Assembly (NCBI RefSeq): GCF_002091675.1
Contig: NZ_BDAE01000002.1
Location: forward strand, 119,481 to 183,480
DNA: 64,000 bases
Reading direction: 5' to 3'
Origin: Pseudomonas luteola NBRC 103146
GTDB taxonomy: Bacteria > Pseudomonadota > Gammaproteobacteria > Pseudomonadales > Pseudomonadaceae
The position numbers and the translations under genes were made by a program. Below the pieces are notes generated by a model. It did no database searches, was not told where the DNA came from, and saw only the letters and a list, made by a program, of their open reading frames with translations. Positions 1 through 6,510 of the stretch are shown piece by piece; the stretch's first letter is position 1; each line of letters begins with the position of its first letter.

Positions 1-1026
1 GGCGTCTGGCTGGTGCTGCGCTTCATCATGGGTGTTCTGATGATGAACCAGTACATGGTGATTGAAAGCTGGCTCAACGAGCAGGCCGAAAACCACCAGC
101 GGGGCAAGGTGTTTGCCGGCTACATGGTGGCGGTGGACTTGGGACTGGTGGTTGGGCAGGCCTTGCTGGCCGTACACCCGGCACTGGATTACAAGCCGCT
201 GCTGCTGGTGGCAATCTGCTTTGCGTCCTGCCTGATTCCCATCGCCATGACGCGTCGTGTACACCCGGCCAAGCTGGTCGCCGCGCCCCTTGAAATCAAG
301 TTCTTCTGGCAGCGCGTACCGCAGTCACTGGTCACGATCTTTGCCGCTGGCCTGATGGTCGGTGCCTTCTATGGTCTCGCGCCGGTGTACGCCAACCGCA
401 ACGGGCTTGATACGGCGCAGTCGAGTATGTTCGTGGGTATGTGCATCGTGGCAGGCTTTTGTGCGCAGTGGCCGCTAGGCTGGCTGTCCGATCGGGTCGA
501 CCGCTGCAAGTTGATCCGCGCCAACGCCGTGCTGCTCTGCCTCGCCGCAATTCCGATGTGGGGATATATCACCTTGCCCTATGCCGGACTGCTCGGCACC
601 GGCTTTTTGACCGGCATGCTGCTGTTCACGTTGTATCCGTTGTCAGTGGCCTATGCCAACGACCATGTGGAGCCTTCGCGCCGCGTGGAGCTCTCCGCCA
701 TGCTGCTGACCACCTATGGCGTGGGCGCTTGTATTGGTCCGCTGCTGGCCGGTGCGCTGATGAATCAGTTTGGTCCCGGCATGTTCTACATTCTGGTGTC
801 GATCTATGCCGTCATTTTGATCATCTGGGTTCAGCCTCGCTTCGTAACAAATGAGCATCTCGTGGATGAAGCACCACTGCATCACGTGGCGATGCCGGAT
901 ACAGTTAGCCCGATGGCCGCAACGCTCGACCCCCGCGTGGAGGAAGTGCCCGAGGAGCTGATGGTGGATACGCCGCCTAACATTGGCCGCTCCGATGGCC
1001 TCCCGGATGAAAAGCCGGTCGCGTGA
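1..1026 (+). CDS. MFS transporter, YcaD-like, 5' end outside window
   Basis: The frame is open from the first base, so the N-terminus lies upstream; about 341 residues are visible. They hold many hydrophobic membrane segments. The stretch GWLSDRVDRCKLI (near residue 160) is the MFS cytoplasmic loop between helices 8 and 9 or its first-half equivalent, and the early segment MNQYMVIESWLNEQ resembles YcaD-type permeases. The last 60 or so residues form a hydrophilic, proline- and acid-rich cytoplasmic tail. The substrate cannot be read from sequence. The stop codon lies inside a 13-bp tandem repeat, and a bidirectional terminator follows. Confidence 0.85.
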   Translation, partial: GVWLVLRFIMGVLMMNQYMVIESWLNEQAENHQRGKVFAGYMVAVDLGLVVGQALLAVHPALDYKPLLLVAICFASCLIPIAMTRRVHPAKLVAAPLEIKFFWQRVPQSLVTIFAAGLMVGAFYGLAPVYANRNGLDTAQSSMFVGMCIVAGFCAQWPLGWLSDRVDRCKLIRANAVLLCLAAIPMWGYITLPYAGLLGTGFLTGMLLFTLYPLSVAYANDHVEPSRRVELSAMLLTTYGVGACIGPLLAGALMNQFGPGMFYILVSIYAVILIIWVQPRFVTNEHLVDEAPLHHVAMPDTVSPMAATLDPRVEEVPEELMVDTPPNIGRSDGLPDEKPVA

Positions 1027-1069
1027 AACGGTCGCATGAAATAGTCGCGTGAAGCAGTCGCTATAAATA
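1018..1069. repeat. 13-bp imperfect tandem repeat, four copies, spanning a stop codon
   Basis: Four successive 13-base units start with GTCGC: GTCGCGTGAAACG, GTCGCATGAAATA, GTCGCGTGAAGCA and GTCGCTATAAATA. The first unit contains the TGA stop of the upstream MFS gene, so later units look like copies of the end of that gene. A terminator follows directly. Confidence 0.7.
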
Positions 1070-1070
1070 A

Positions 1071-1100
1071 AAAAGCCCGATCAACTGGTCGGGCTTTTTT
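1071..1100. terminator. Bidirectional rho-independent terminator
   Basis: Stem AAAAGCCCGA / TCGGGCTTTT with loop TCAACTGG and a T run on both strands. It lies between the convergent MFS gene and the repeat-protein gene and can serve both. Confidence 0.85.
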
Positions 1101-1112
1101 ATGGGGCCGGCA

Positions 1113-1628
1113 TCAGACAATCCGGTGCATGCGGTGATGCGAGCGGTCGATGGTTTGCTGTGAATCATCGGCAGCCAGCTGCGGCTGAATGTGCTCCTGC
1201 TGACGCTGGATCATCCGGTCAATGGTCTGCTCGGTGCCATCTTCGGCTACCTGAAGCTGGTGCTGCTGGCGATGGATCATCTTATCGATGGTCTGCTCGG
1301 TACCATCTTCAGCTAACTGGATCTGATGTTGCTGACGATGAATCATCTTGTCGATGGTCTGCTCAGTACCGTCTTCGGCCAGTTGGGCAGGAGTATTCAA
1401 GCGGTTTTGCTGGCGCTCGATCAGGCGGCCCAAGGTCTGGTCGGAGCCGTTCTCGGTCAGCAGACGTTCTTCAATGCTTTTGGTCTGACGGTTGATCATC
1501 TTGTCCACGGTGTACTGGCTGCCATCTTCTGCGTACAGCTGAGCGGCTTGGGGCAGGGATTGAGCAGCAACCAGAGTGTTGAATGCCAAGGCGGTGAGGC
1601 CGATACCGAATGCGATAGTGCGTTTCAT
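1113..1628 (-). CDS. Exported tandem-repeat protein of unknown function
   Basis: 171 residues. The start ATG follows AGGAAACAGATC; a longer in-frame extension exists but lacks a ribosome site. Residues 1-22 form a Sec signal peptide (basic MKR, hydrophobic core, ending VAA-QS). The rest is repeats built on the pattern AEDGTEQTIDKMIHRQQHQ, with exact 22-residue spacing at about residues 84, 106 and 128 and more diverged copies near 33, 60 and 152. Each copy alternates an acidic DG turn with a basic, Gln-rich helix. There are no cysteines or catalytic motifs. Similar Gln/Asp repeat proteins occur in pseudomonads without known function. A periplasmic binding or structural role is inference. Confidence 0.8.
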   Translation of the reverse strand: MKRTIAFGIGLTALAFNTLVAAQSLPQAAQLYAEDGSQYTVDKMINRQTKSIEERLLTENGSDQTLGRLIERQQNRLNTPAQLAEDGTEQTIDKMIHRQQHQIQLAEDGTEQTIDKMIHRQQHQLQVAEDGTEQTIDRMIQRQQEHIQPQLAADDSQQTIDRSHHRMHRIV

Positions 1629-1782
1629 GATCTGTTTCCTCGATGGGATCGTTTCGACAGATTCAGTATCGGTTCGAGTTGATCGATTAAAAAATGGATC
1701 GTAGGCATACCAAACATCACCGGAAATGATGCCCAATCGAGGTGGCATATGTTCTCGTTGATAGTGCAGGGCGCGCTGATCT

Positions 1783-2682
1783 CTAGTACGCGCCTTTCAG
1801 TCCAAAGAGATCCCGTACTGCCCGGGCATATTCCTGGCTTCCGATGGACATGCTGTTGGTGTGGTTGCCTCCCTCAATGAGCAATAACCGCTTCGGATCC
1901 TGAGCTTTCCTGAATAACTCCTCGCTGAAGCGGGAGGGTACGTACTGGTCACCTGTTCCATGGACGATCAGTACCGGCATATCGACCTGGTCGATCTTGT
2001 CGATGGAATTGAATTTCTCCGACATGATCCAGCGGATCGGCAACGAGGTGTCGACCACGGCAGCTGCCGCATCCGCCAGGCTGGTAAAGGTCGACTCGAT
2101 GATCAGGCCGGCTGCGGCGGCGGGGTCGCCCTCCGGGTCTTTCTGTTTTGAAATCTGCTGAGCCAGGTTGACGGCTATTGCCCCGCCCAGCGAGTGTCCG
2201 TAGATATAGCGTTTTTTAGGGTCGGGCTGCAGCTCAACGAGGCGCTTCCAGGCCACCCGGGCATCCTCATACACCGTGTTTTCCGAGGGCAGATCGCCAG
2301 GGCTTTCACCAAAGCCCCGGTAGTCGATGGCCAGAACGGAATAGCCCAGGCTGCGCAGGGTAGTGATGCGACGCACCTGGGCGGTCAGGTTCCAACGCGT
2401 CCCATGCAGGTACAGGGCAGCAGGGGCATCTTTCTTTGCAGCAGGCCACCACCAGGCATGGACATATTGCGTCTTGCTGAGCCCAGTCGTGACCGGGATG
2501 TTGAACTGCTGGACACCGGTGGGCACGCCCGAGAACCAACTGGCAGTGCCGGGTTCGATGTTGAACACCAACTCACGCTCTTTGTGGGCGAGTTCAGAAC
2601 AGCCAAACGGCAGACCCACACCCAGCAACAAGGCAAGAAAGGCCAAGGGGCGCCAGCGGCGGCGAATCAATGTGGTAGACAT
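1783..2682 (-). CDS. Alpha/beta-hydrolase lipoprotein
   Basis: 299 residues. The N-terminus is a lipoprotein signal: basic RRRW, hydrophobic stretch, lipobox LPFGC with Cys28. The fold is an alpha/beta hydrolase of the BEM46/YfhR type: YLHG oxyanion-region motif near 91, DYRGFGES at 120-127, nucleophile elbow GHSLGG with Ser164, probable acid Asp in GTGDQYVPSRF near 244 and His in GGNHTNS near 273. It is predicted to be a membrane-anchored esterase or peptidase facing the periplasm; the substrate is unknown. It stands alone, with a 150-bp gap to the repeat protein downstream. Confidence 0.88.
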   Translation of the reverse strand: MSTTLIRRRWRPLAFLALLLGVGLPFGCSELAHKERELVFNIEPGTASWFSGVPTGVQQFNIPVTTGLSKTQYVHAWWWPAAKKDAPAALYLHGTRWNLTAQVRRITTLRSLGYSVLAIDYRGFGESPGDLPSENTVYEDARVAWKRLVELQPDPKKRYIYGHSLGGAIAVNLAQQISKQKDPEGDPAAAAGLIIESTFTSLADAAAAVVDTSLPIRWIMSEKFNSIDKIDQVDMPVLIVHGTGDQYVPSRFSEELFRKAQDPKRLLLIEGGNHTNSMSIGSQEYARAVRDLFGLKGAY

Positions 2683-2814
2683 GAATAGGGCTCTTGCGAA
2701 ATGCAGATAGACCGTTGGAGGCGCGTTACCTAAAAGAGACTGGAAAACCTGCCTGGCCGTTCGGCAGAAGCCTTTAATGAATATTTCAGCGAACGTCTGC
2801 GAACAACTGGCGTC

Positions 2815-2838
2815 TTAATAAGTGAACGCACTTAATTA
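2815..2838. promoter_or_regulatory. Inverted repeat ahead of the 28-codon gene
   Basis: TTAATAAGTG-AACG-CACTTAATTAA forms a short hairpin or operator (core AAGTG/CACTT) ending directly at the AAGGAG ribosome site of the 28-codon gene. It could be a protein-binding palindrome or an RNA hairpin; sequence alone does not decide. Confidence 0.4.
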
Positions 2839-2850
2839 AGGAGCATGAGT

Positions 2851-2937
2851 ATGTTGAAGTTTATTGGGGGCACCGCCGGCGTTATTTTCATTATCGGCCT
2901 GATCGTGGTTATCGGCATCATCAAGTTGATCTTCTGA
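2851..2937 (+). CDS. 28-residue single-span membrane peptide
   Basis: Starts MLKFIGGTAG and ends GIIKLIF. It is almost entirely hydrophobic with Lys at both ends, so one membrane helix is expected. AAGGAG lies 7 bases before the ATG at 2851; the in-frame ATG at 2845 is too close to it. A strong terminator begins 13 bases after the stop, giving a compact monocistronic unit with an upstream inverted repeat. No family is recognised. Membrane micropeptides often modulate transporters or kinases, but that is only an analogy. Confidence 0.7.
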   Translation: MLKFIGGTAGVIFIIGLIVVIGIIKLIF

Positions 2938-2950
2938 TGCGAGGCTCATG

Positions 2951-2983
2951 AAAAGCCCACCTGAGCATGCGGTGGGCTTTTTT
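2951..2983. terminator. Bidirectional terminator between two tiny genes
   Basis: Stem AAAAGCCCACC / GGTGGGCTTTT with T runs on both sides. It sits between the convergent 28- and 30-codon genes. Confidence 0.85.
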
Positions 2984-2996
2984 ATGGGCGCATGCG

Positions 2997-3089
2997 TTAC
3001 TCTTCTTCGTCCTCAGGCATTTCTTCAAAGTCATCCGGGGACAGTTCCGCTTCCTGGCGCTCTGGTGCTACTGGCGATTTATCGGCCAT
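2997..3089 (-). CDS. 30-residue acidic peptide
   Basis: Starts MADKSPVAPERQ and ends EEMPEDEEE. The C-terminal half is strongly acidic and there is no hydrophobic segment, so it is probably cytosolic and disordered. A strong GAGGAG site lies about 8 bases before the ATG, and the stop faces the shared terminator at 2951-2983. No family recognised. The ribosome site and terminator support it being expressed, but it is short enough to be chance. Confidence 0.5.
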   Translation of the reverse strand: MADKSPVAPERQEAELSPDDFEEMPEDEEE

Positions 3090-3158
3090 GCTAGGTCTCC
3101 TCTGAGTGGGTGTACCTGTTGTGAGGAGCCGAAGTAACCGAAGTTCTGTACAGCCGAC

Positions 3159-3689
3159 TTACGGTGTATCGCTGCTGCCTTTACCCAGATTTTTCTGCAT
3201 CATCACCACATCATGCCACTGGCCGAACTTGAGGCCGACCTTTTCCAGAATACCTATCTGACGAAAGCCCAGGCTGCGATGGAGCCCGATGGAGCCTGCG
3301 TTACTGCTGTCGCCGATAAGCGCCACCATTTGCCGCCAACCTCCCGCTTCGCAGCGCTCAAGCAGCGCACTCAACAGGGCTTTACCCAGGCCGCGGCCAC
3401 GCCAGCCTTCCTCCAGATAAACCGTGTCTTCCAGGGTGTAACGATAGGCCGATCGCGTGTGATAGAAGTTGGCATAGCAGTAGCCTCGTACCATGCCATC
3501 CAGCTCGGCGACCAGAAACGGCAAGGAAGCTTCCTGAAGGGTCCGCAGGCGTCGTTTCATGCCGGCTTCATCGGGTGGAATTTCTTCGAAGGTGGCCGTT
3601 CCATGCAGAACATGATGGGCATAAATGGCTTGGATAGCAGGAATATCCGACTCGGTGGCATCACGGATTTGAAGCGAGGGTAGCGGCAT
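3159..3689 (-). CDS. GNAT N-acetyltransferase, phosphinothricin acetyltransferase-like
   Basis: 176 residues from the ATG at 3689, chosen because AAGGA lies 7-8 bases upstream; ATG 3695 is too close to it. The GNAT domain fills the protein: IRDATESDIPAIQAIYAHHV at the N-terminus, then VYLEEGWRGRGLGKALL, the acetyl-CoA pyrophosphate loop (R/Q-x-x-G-x-G/A), and a C-terminal SIGLHRSLGFRQIG motif typical of the Pat/MddA/YncA group. These acetylate amino groups of compounds such as phosphinothricin, methionine sulfone or sulfoximine. The exact substrate is not readable. Monocistronic. Confidence 0.88.
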   Translation of the reverse strand: MPLPSLQIRDATESDIPAIQAIYAHHVLHGTATFEEIPPDEAGMKRRLRTLQEASLPFLVAELDGMVRGYCYANFYHTRSAYRYTLEDTVYLEEGWRGRGLGKALLSALLERCEAGGWRQMVALIGDSSNAGSIGLHRSLGFRQIGILEKVGLKFGQWHDVVMMQKNLGKGSSDTP

Positions 3690-3807
3690 GACCATGTCCT
3701 TCTTGAAGCGTCCTTCTTGATACACCTCGTCGCCTAGCTAGAACAAGCGTCTCGATAGGTGGTCCCCATTTCCGAGGGGTCCGAAACTCTACTGAGGAGA
3801 AAGACAG

Positions 3808-4323
3808 ATGTCTGCTACCGCCAGGAAGACCGATCCGGAATTGTGGAACAGTGTTAAAGAGGATGTGACGCGTGGCTCGAAGGGTGGTCGTGCCGGCCAG
3901 TGGTCGGCGCGAAAAGCGCAATTGGCGAGCCAGGAATACCAGAAGCGGGGTGGAGGTTATGAGGGCGGCAAGGGTCCCGATAACCATCTCCAGCAATGGA
4001 CCGAGCAGGACTGGGGGACAAAGTCCGGCGATAAGTCCACCGAGACGGGTGAGCGCTATCTGCCTAAAAAGGCACGAGAGCAGATCAGCGACAGCGAATA
4101 TGCCCGCAGCACTGCCAATAAGCGGCGGGATACCCGTCGAGGCAAGCAGCACTCCAAACAGCCGGAGGATGTTGCCCGCAAGACGGCGTCTGCCCGCAAT
4201 ACCGCGCTATCCGATATGACCAAGACCGAGCTGATGGCGCGTGCAGCACACCATCAGGTCCGTGGGCGCTCGCGGATGAAAAAGGACGAGCTGATTCATG
4301 CACTCAAGCAGGCAGGTGAATAA
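3808..4323 (+). CDS. DUF5872-like basic protein with C-terminal Rho-N/SAP-like domain
   Basis: 171 residues, very basic and hydrophilic. The N-terminal half (LWNSVKEDVTRGSKGG, RAGQWSARKAQLA, WTEQDWGT) matches the short plant-and-bacterial DUF5872 pattern as I remember it. The last 35 residues (MTKTELMARAAHHQVRGRS-MKKDELIHAL) look like a Rho-N/SAP helix-extended-helix that binds nucleic acid. GAGGAG lies about 9 bases before the ATG. The stop TAA overlaps the ATG of the next gene (TAATG). It is probably a nucleoid or stress-associated DNA-binding protein; this is inference. Confidence 0.8.
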   Translation: MSATARKTDPELWNSVKEDVTRGSKGGRAGQWSARKAQLASQEYQKRGGGYEGGKGPDNHLQQWTEQDWGTKSGDKSTETGERYLPKKAREQISDSEYARSTANKRRDTRRGKQHSKQPEDVARKTASARNTALSDMTKTELMARAAHHQVRGRSRMKKDELIHALKQAGE

Positions 4324-4706
4324 TGACAGCAAAAGCGCTTACCGATGCGGACAAGAAAGAACTGCGCAGTGAATTCAAACAGGTGGTCAACATGCCGCCT
4401 GCCCGGCTGCGCAAGTGGTTGCAGAGCGAGGAGAGCCAGTCTGTCGGCATGACGGCCAAAGGCCAAAAGGTCAAGGCAAAGGCTGACGGCGAGGCGGTTG
4501 GCCATGAGATGGGCGAGCGTATCCTCGAGATTAAACGCAAGCGGCAGGCTGAGCTGAGCGAAGATGACTACCTGGCCATGCGTAAGGTCATCGGCTATGT
4601 GCATCGGCACATCAAGCAGCGCCCGGATGGTGAGGTAGGTGATACGCGCTGGCGCAAGTCCCTGATGAACTGGGGGCATGATCCCATGAAGCAAAAGGCC
4701 GGCTGA
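4323..4706 (+). CDS. DUF3140 family protein
   Basis: 127 residues. The pattern FKQVVNMPPARLRKWLQSEES, then GHEMGERILEI, then DDYLAMRKVIGYVHRHIKQRP and a closing SLMNWGHDPMK is the DUF3140 signature over its full length. Function unknown; the family is often annotated as a possible DNA-binding protein. It overlaps its neighbours by single bases on both sides (TAATG, TGATG), so the three genes are almost certainly one translationally coupled operon. Confidence 0.88.
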   Translation: MTAKALTDADKKELRSEFKQVVNMPPARLRKWLQSEESQSVGMTAKGQKVKAKADGEAVGHEMGERILEIKRKRQAELSEDDYLAMRKVIGYVHRHIKQRPDGEVGDTRWRKSLMNWGHDPMKQKAG

Positions 4707-5134
4707 TGACATCTCCAACCGCTCCGCCCCTTGGTCCAGTACTGGAAACCGGTCTTTATGTGGCTGACCTGGAAAAGGCTCGCCGTTTCTATGAGGAACT
4801 GCTGGGCCTGAGCGTCATGTTTCATGATGAGCGTGTCGCGGCCTATGACGCCGCACCGGGTAGCGTTTTACTGCTTTTCCAGCAGGGTACGACCGATACG
4901 CCTGCTCAGCTTCCCGGCGGCACCATTCCACCCCATGACGGTTCAGGCAGACTTCATTACGCCTTTTCCATTGCTCCTGAATATCTACAGCCGTGGCGTG
5001 AGCATCTGGCGACTCACGGGATTGTGATCGAAGGTGAAGTGCGATGGCCGAAGGGCGGAGTGAGCCTGTACTTTCGTGATCCTGACGGTCATTTGGTTGA
5101 GCTGGCAACGCCGGGGCTGTGGGAAAACTACTGA
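4706..5134 (+). CDS. VOC (glyoxalase/dioxygenase fold) protein
   Basis: 142 residues. It has the two-module vicinal-oxygen-chelate layout: GPVLETGLYVADLEKARRFYEELLGL at the start, and the second half ending SLYFRDPDGHLVELATPGLW, where the DPDGHxxEL box supplies the metal-binding Glu. Family members include glyoxalases, bleomycin-type resistance proteins and extradiol dioxygenases; the substrate is unknown. Third gene of the coupled operon. Confidence 0.88.
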   Translation: MTSPTAPPLGPVLETGLYVADLEKARRFYEELLGLSVMFHDERVAAYDAAPGSVLLLFQQGTTDTPAQLPGGTIPPHDGSGRLHYAFSIAPEYLQPWREHLATHGIVIEGEVRWPKGGVSLYFRDPDGHLVELATPGLWENY

Positions 5135-5242
5135 TCTGCCCATTGCTCTAGCGCAGGGCATCCCACTCGGTTCATGAAATATCTTGTTACGTCTATACGG
5201 AACACGTTCGACTGGTGGCCTTTCAGTCTCATTGCCCAATTG

Positions 5243-5262
5243 TGATGTTAGCGCTAACATCA
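5243..5262. promoter_or_regulatory. 20-bp perfect palindrome, probable LacI-family operator
   Basis: TGATGTTAGCGCTAACATCA is perfectly symmetrical, with the central GCGC and TGTTA half-sites typical of LacI-family operators; gluconate repressors (GntR type) use related ATGTTA half-sites. It lies 46 bases before the chosen start of the kinase/TRAP gene, where a repressor would block transcription. No LacI-family gene is in the window. Confidence 0.75.
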
Positions 5263-5290
5263 AACAAAAATAAGAATGAGCGCACCGAAA

Positions 5291-5308
5291 GGCGCTCTGG
5301 AGAGCGCC
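5291..5308 (+). promoter_or_regulatory. Perfect hairpin covering the ribosome binding site
   Basis: GGCGCTCT-GG-AGAGCGCC is an 8-bp perfect stem ending one base before ATG 5309. The best ribosome site, GGAG at 5299-5302, lies in its loop and 3' arm, so translation of the fusion may be limited by this structure. Confidence 0.5.
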
Positions 5309-6445
5309 ATGACTTCACCCGTCAGTACCTCCGCTACACCCGCTCAGGCCCTTGTCATCATGGGCGTCAGCGGTTCAGGGAAGACCGAGACGAGCCTGGG
5401 CGTTGCCCGCTGTCTTGGTTTTCGTCATATCGAAGCCGACCATTTCCATTCCGCTGAAAACGTGGCCCGCATGCAGGCCGGTACGCCATTGACCGATGCC
5501 GACCGTATCGAGTGGCTCGATCGCCTGCGGCTTGAGATGCAAAAGGCCGTTCAGGATGGCACGGGATTCGTCCTGTCCTGCTCGGCACTGCGTCGCAGCT
5601 ACCGGGACCGTCTGCGTGATGCCGTACCCGGCCTGCGTTTCGCGTATCTGTCGGTTGATTACGAAACGGCGCTCCAGCGCGTCGGAGAGCGTTCTGGCCA
5701 TTACATGCCTACGTCACTCGTCAAGAGCCAGTTCGACACCCTCGAATCTCCCAGAGGAGAGCCAGGGGTGCTGTATGTCGATGCCTCCAAGGCCAGCGAT
5801 GCGGTTGTTCAGGAGGTAAGCGCCTGGATGCATGCGCCAATTCCAAGTAGCGAAATGGCCGCCTTGATCAGCCTGGCCTCAAAGATGCCCGATGCACCTT
5901 CTCCGCGGAACGAGCCGCTCCTGACCAGCGAGCCGATCTATAACAACCGCACGGCCCAGCGCTTCGATAAGCTCACCGACAGCTTGATGGCCATTCTGAT
6001 GGCCTTCATGGTGGGTGCTGTCTTTGTCAATGTGGTGCTGCGTTATGCGTTCGGCTCCGGATGGGCCGGGGCCGAGGAGCTGTCCCGGCTGGCCTTCGTC
6101 TGGCTGATCTTTGTTGGCGTTGCGTCCAGCATGCGTCGCGGCGAGCTGATGAGTTTTACCCTGATCCGTGACAAGTTTCCGCGCATTGCCCGGCGGCTTG
6201 TCGATTCGGTCAGCGCCTTGCTGATTGCCACAGGCAGCGGCTTGTCTGCATGGGGCGCGTGGTATCAGATGCAGTTTGGCTGGCAGAACGCGAGCCCCGT
6301 GGTGGGCTACCCGTTGGCTATCGCCATGCTGCCGGTACTGGTCAGCATGATCGCGCTCGCGGTGCTGGCACTGGTGCAACTGCTCAATGCCTGGCGTACC
6401 GAGCGGGAGGTACCGCCGGCCCTGGCAAATGTCACGGCAGACTGA
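5309..6445 (+). CDS. Gluconokinase fused to TRAP transporter small permease (GntK-DctQ)
   Basis: 378 residues from ATG 5309 (GGAG six bases upstream); an in-frame ATG at 5276 adds 11 residues but has a poor ribosome site. Residues 13-176 are a complete GntK-type gluconokinase: P-loop GVSGSGKT at 19-26, EADHFHS, SALRRSYRDRLR, and GHYMPTSLVKSQFDTLE. After a linker of about 40 residues, 218-362 form a DctQ/YiaM-like small TRAP subunit with four membrane spans (MAFMVGAVFVNVVLRYAFG, EELSRLAFVWLIFVG). DctQ N-termini are cytoplasmic, so the kinase would sit at the importer's inner face and could phosphorylate gluconate or a similar sugar acid on entry. DctM and DctP genes follow. The frame is uninterrupted, so this is a true fusion. 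Confidence 0.9.
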   Translation: MTSPVSTSATPAQALVIMGVSGSGKTETSLGVARCLGFRHIEADHFHSAENVARMQAGTPLTDADRIEWLDRLRLEMQKAVQDGTGFVLSCSALRRSYRDRLRDAVPGLRFAYLSVDYETALQRVGERSGHYMPTSLVKSQFDTLESPRGEPGVLYVDASKASDAVVQEVSAWMHAPIPSSEMAALISLASKMPDAPSPRNEPLLTSEPIYNNRTAQRFDKLTDSLMAILMAFMVGAVFVNVVLRYAFGSGWAGAEELSRLAFVWLIFVGVASSMRRGELMSFTLIRDKFPRIARRLVDSVSALLIATGSGLSAWGAWYQMQFGWQNASPVVGYPLAIAMLPVLVSMIALAVLALVQLLNAWRTEREVPPALANVTAD

Positions 6446-6510
6446 GCCCGGTGTAATCAGTCGATTCCAATAACAAGACTACGAGGCACTGCCTCCCTTA
6501 AGGGCTGATC

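Noticed and set aside
3661-4152. 163-codon minus-strand frame over the DUF5872-like gene
   Set aside because: Antisense shadow of a gene that has a good ribosome site and family match.
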